NCBI GenBank assembly: GCA_032622095.1
Contig: CP136065.1
Coordinates: forward strand, 204,240,618 to 204,304,617
DNA: 64,000 nucleotides
Direction: 5' to 3'
Origin: Siphonodentalium dalli
Lineage: Eukaryota; Mollusca; Scaphopoda; Gadilida; Siphonodentaliidae
A program made the position numbers and the translations under genes. Shown here piece after piece: positions 63,611-64,000 of the stretch. The notes below the pieces were generated by a model. The model searched no databases. It was not told the DNA's origin and saw only the letters and a program-made list of their open reading frames with translations. Position 1 is the stretch's first letter; the number at the start of each line of letters is the position of its first letter.

Positions 63611-64000
63611 TTTTGACTACAATCGTAAAAATGTGGAAATCGCAAACATTTCCGAAAATGCTTTGCACTATTAAACACTAATTTGAGAGAGCCTATTGAC
63701 AAACAACTGCAAGAAAAATCGAAGTTTGCATCATATCCTCATTCGATCTAGACTCAGACCTTCATTAACATGGGTTTAATCATCTTTATTAATTTCAACA
63801 TCATTATCCATCGTTTGTGCTCAACTCATTTTCCAACACAACCTAACAAAATTTAGCTAGTTCTATAGAAATAATGACATAAGAAATTGTATCCTGACCT
63901 GTGCACGTATTTTTCCTACTTATCCATCTGTATATACATCCATCTCTCAATGAACTAGTCGGTCTATCCAGCTATATATCTATCCATCCATCTGTCTGTC
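63611..64000. other. No gene supported; ends in microsatellite
   Basis: AT-rich sequence, then a CATCCATCTGTC-type microsatellite from about 63925 to the window edge. Confidence 0.45.

Overview
This is a eukaryotic, animal-type genome window dominated by mobile and repeated DNA. AT-rich intergenic sequence, GT/AG introns, AATAAA signals, terminal-inverted-repeat elements, a tRNA-derived SINE, tandem blocks built around GGCCATAACTC ending in GACA/GACG microsatellites, and DDE, hAT, Gypsy-type and Penelope-type remnants all fit a marine invertebrate. A bivalve mollusc is my best guess, by inference only. No bacterial operons, rRNA or tRNA genes were seen.

Layout. (1) 0.56-1.6 kb: decayed RecQ-like helicase and SGNH-hydrolase fragments. 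(2) 2.2-41.18 kb: one locus made of tandem plus-strand copies (called units 1-4) of a split, transposase-derived gene. In order it holds a novel 5' module, an acidic ORF, a DDE_1-type transposase tail, a conserved C-terminal exon, an unrecognised ORF, three well-defined exons ending in ...SMTQ-stop, and a 3' UTR. Unit 1 is 2.2-18.5 kb, unit 2 is 18.5-31.6 kb, unit 3 is 31.6-40.7 kb and unit 4 is cut at 41.18 kb. Each full unit carries different insertions: a damaged LTR retrotransposon (3135-6403), a CAGGGG-ended DNA element with a Cys-rich gene fragment (8802-16548 in unit 1, 36351-38802 in unit 3), a hAT-like non-autonomous element at the stop codon of every unit, and a 6.3 kb hAT transposon nested inside one of these (24835-31111). 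In unit 1 a 1.78 kb part of the Cys-rich element is tandemly repeated four times.

(3) 41.18-58.9 kb: gene-poor sequence with a THAP-domain exon (minus strand, 43.5 kb), a CACGTG cluster, several tandem repeats, foldback MITEs (two flanked by TTAA), a SINE, a G30 tract and arrays of a 20-bp palindrome. (4) 59.1-61.2 kb: a small four-exon zinc-ribbon gene with consistent splice phases, the best candidate host gene. (5) 61.2-64 kb: microsatellites, a diverged repeat pair and a Penelope-type GIY-YIG endonuclease fragment.

The order of events in the main locus can be read from shared and private insertions. The hAT-like insertion at the stop codon came before tandem amplification because all copies share its site. 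The LTR element, nested hAT, SGNH block and 455-bp insertion came later, each in one unit. Markers conflict between units (5' module shared by 2-4; CAGGGG element shared by 1 and 3), so exchange between units is likely. Only unit 2 keeps its last coding exons intact.
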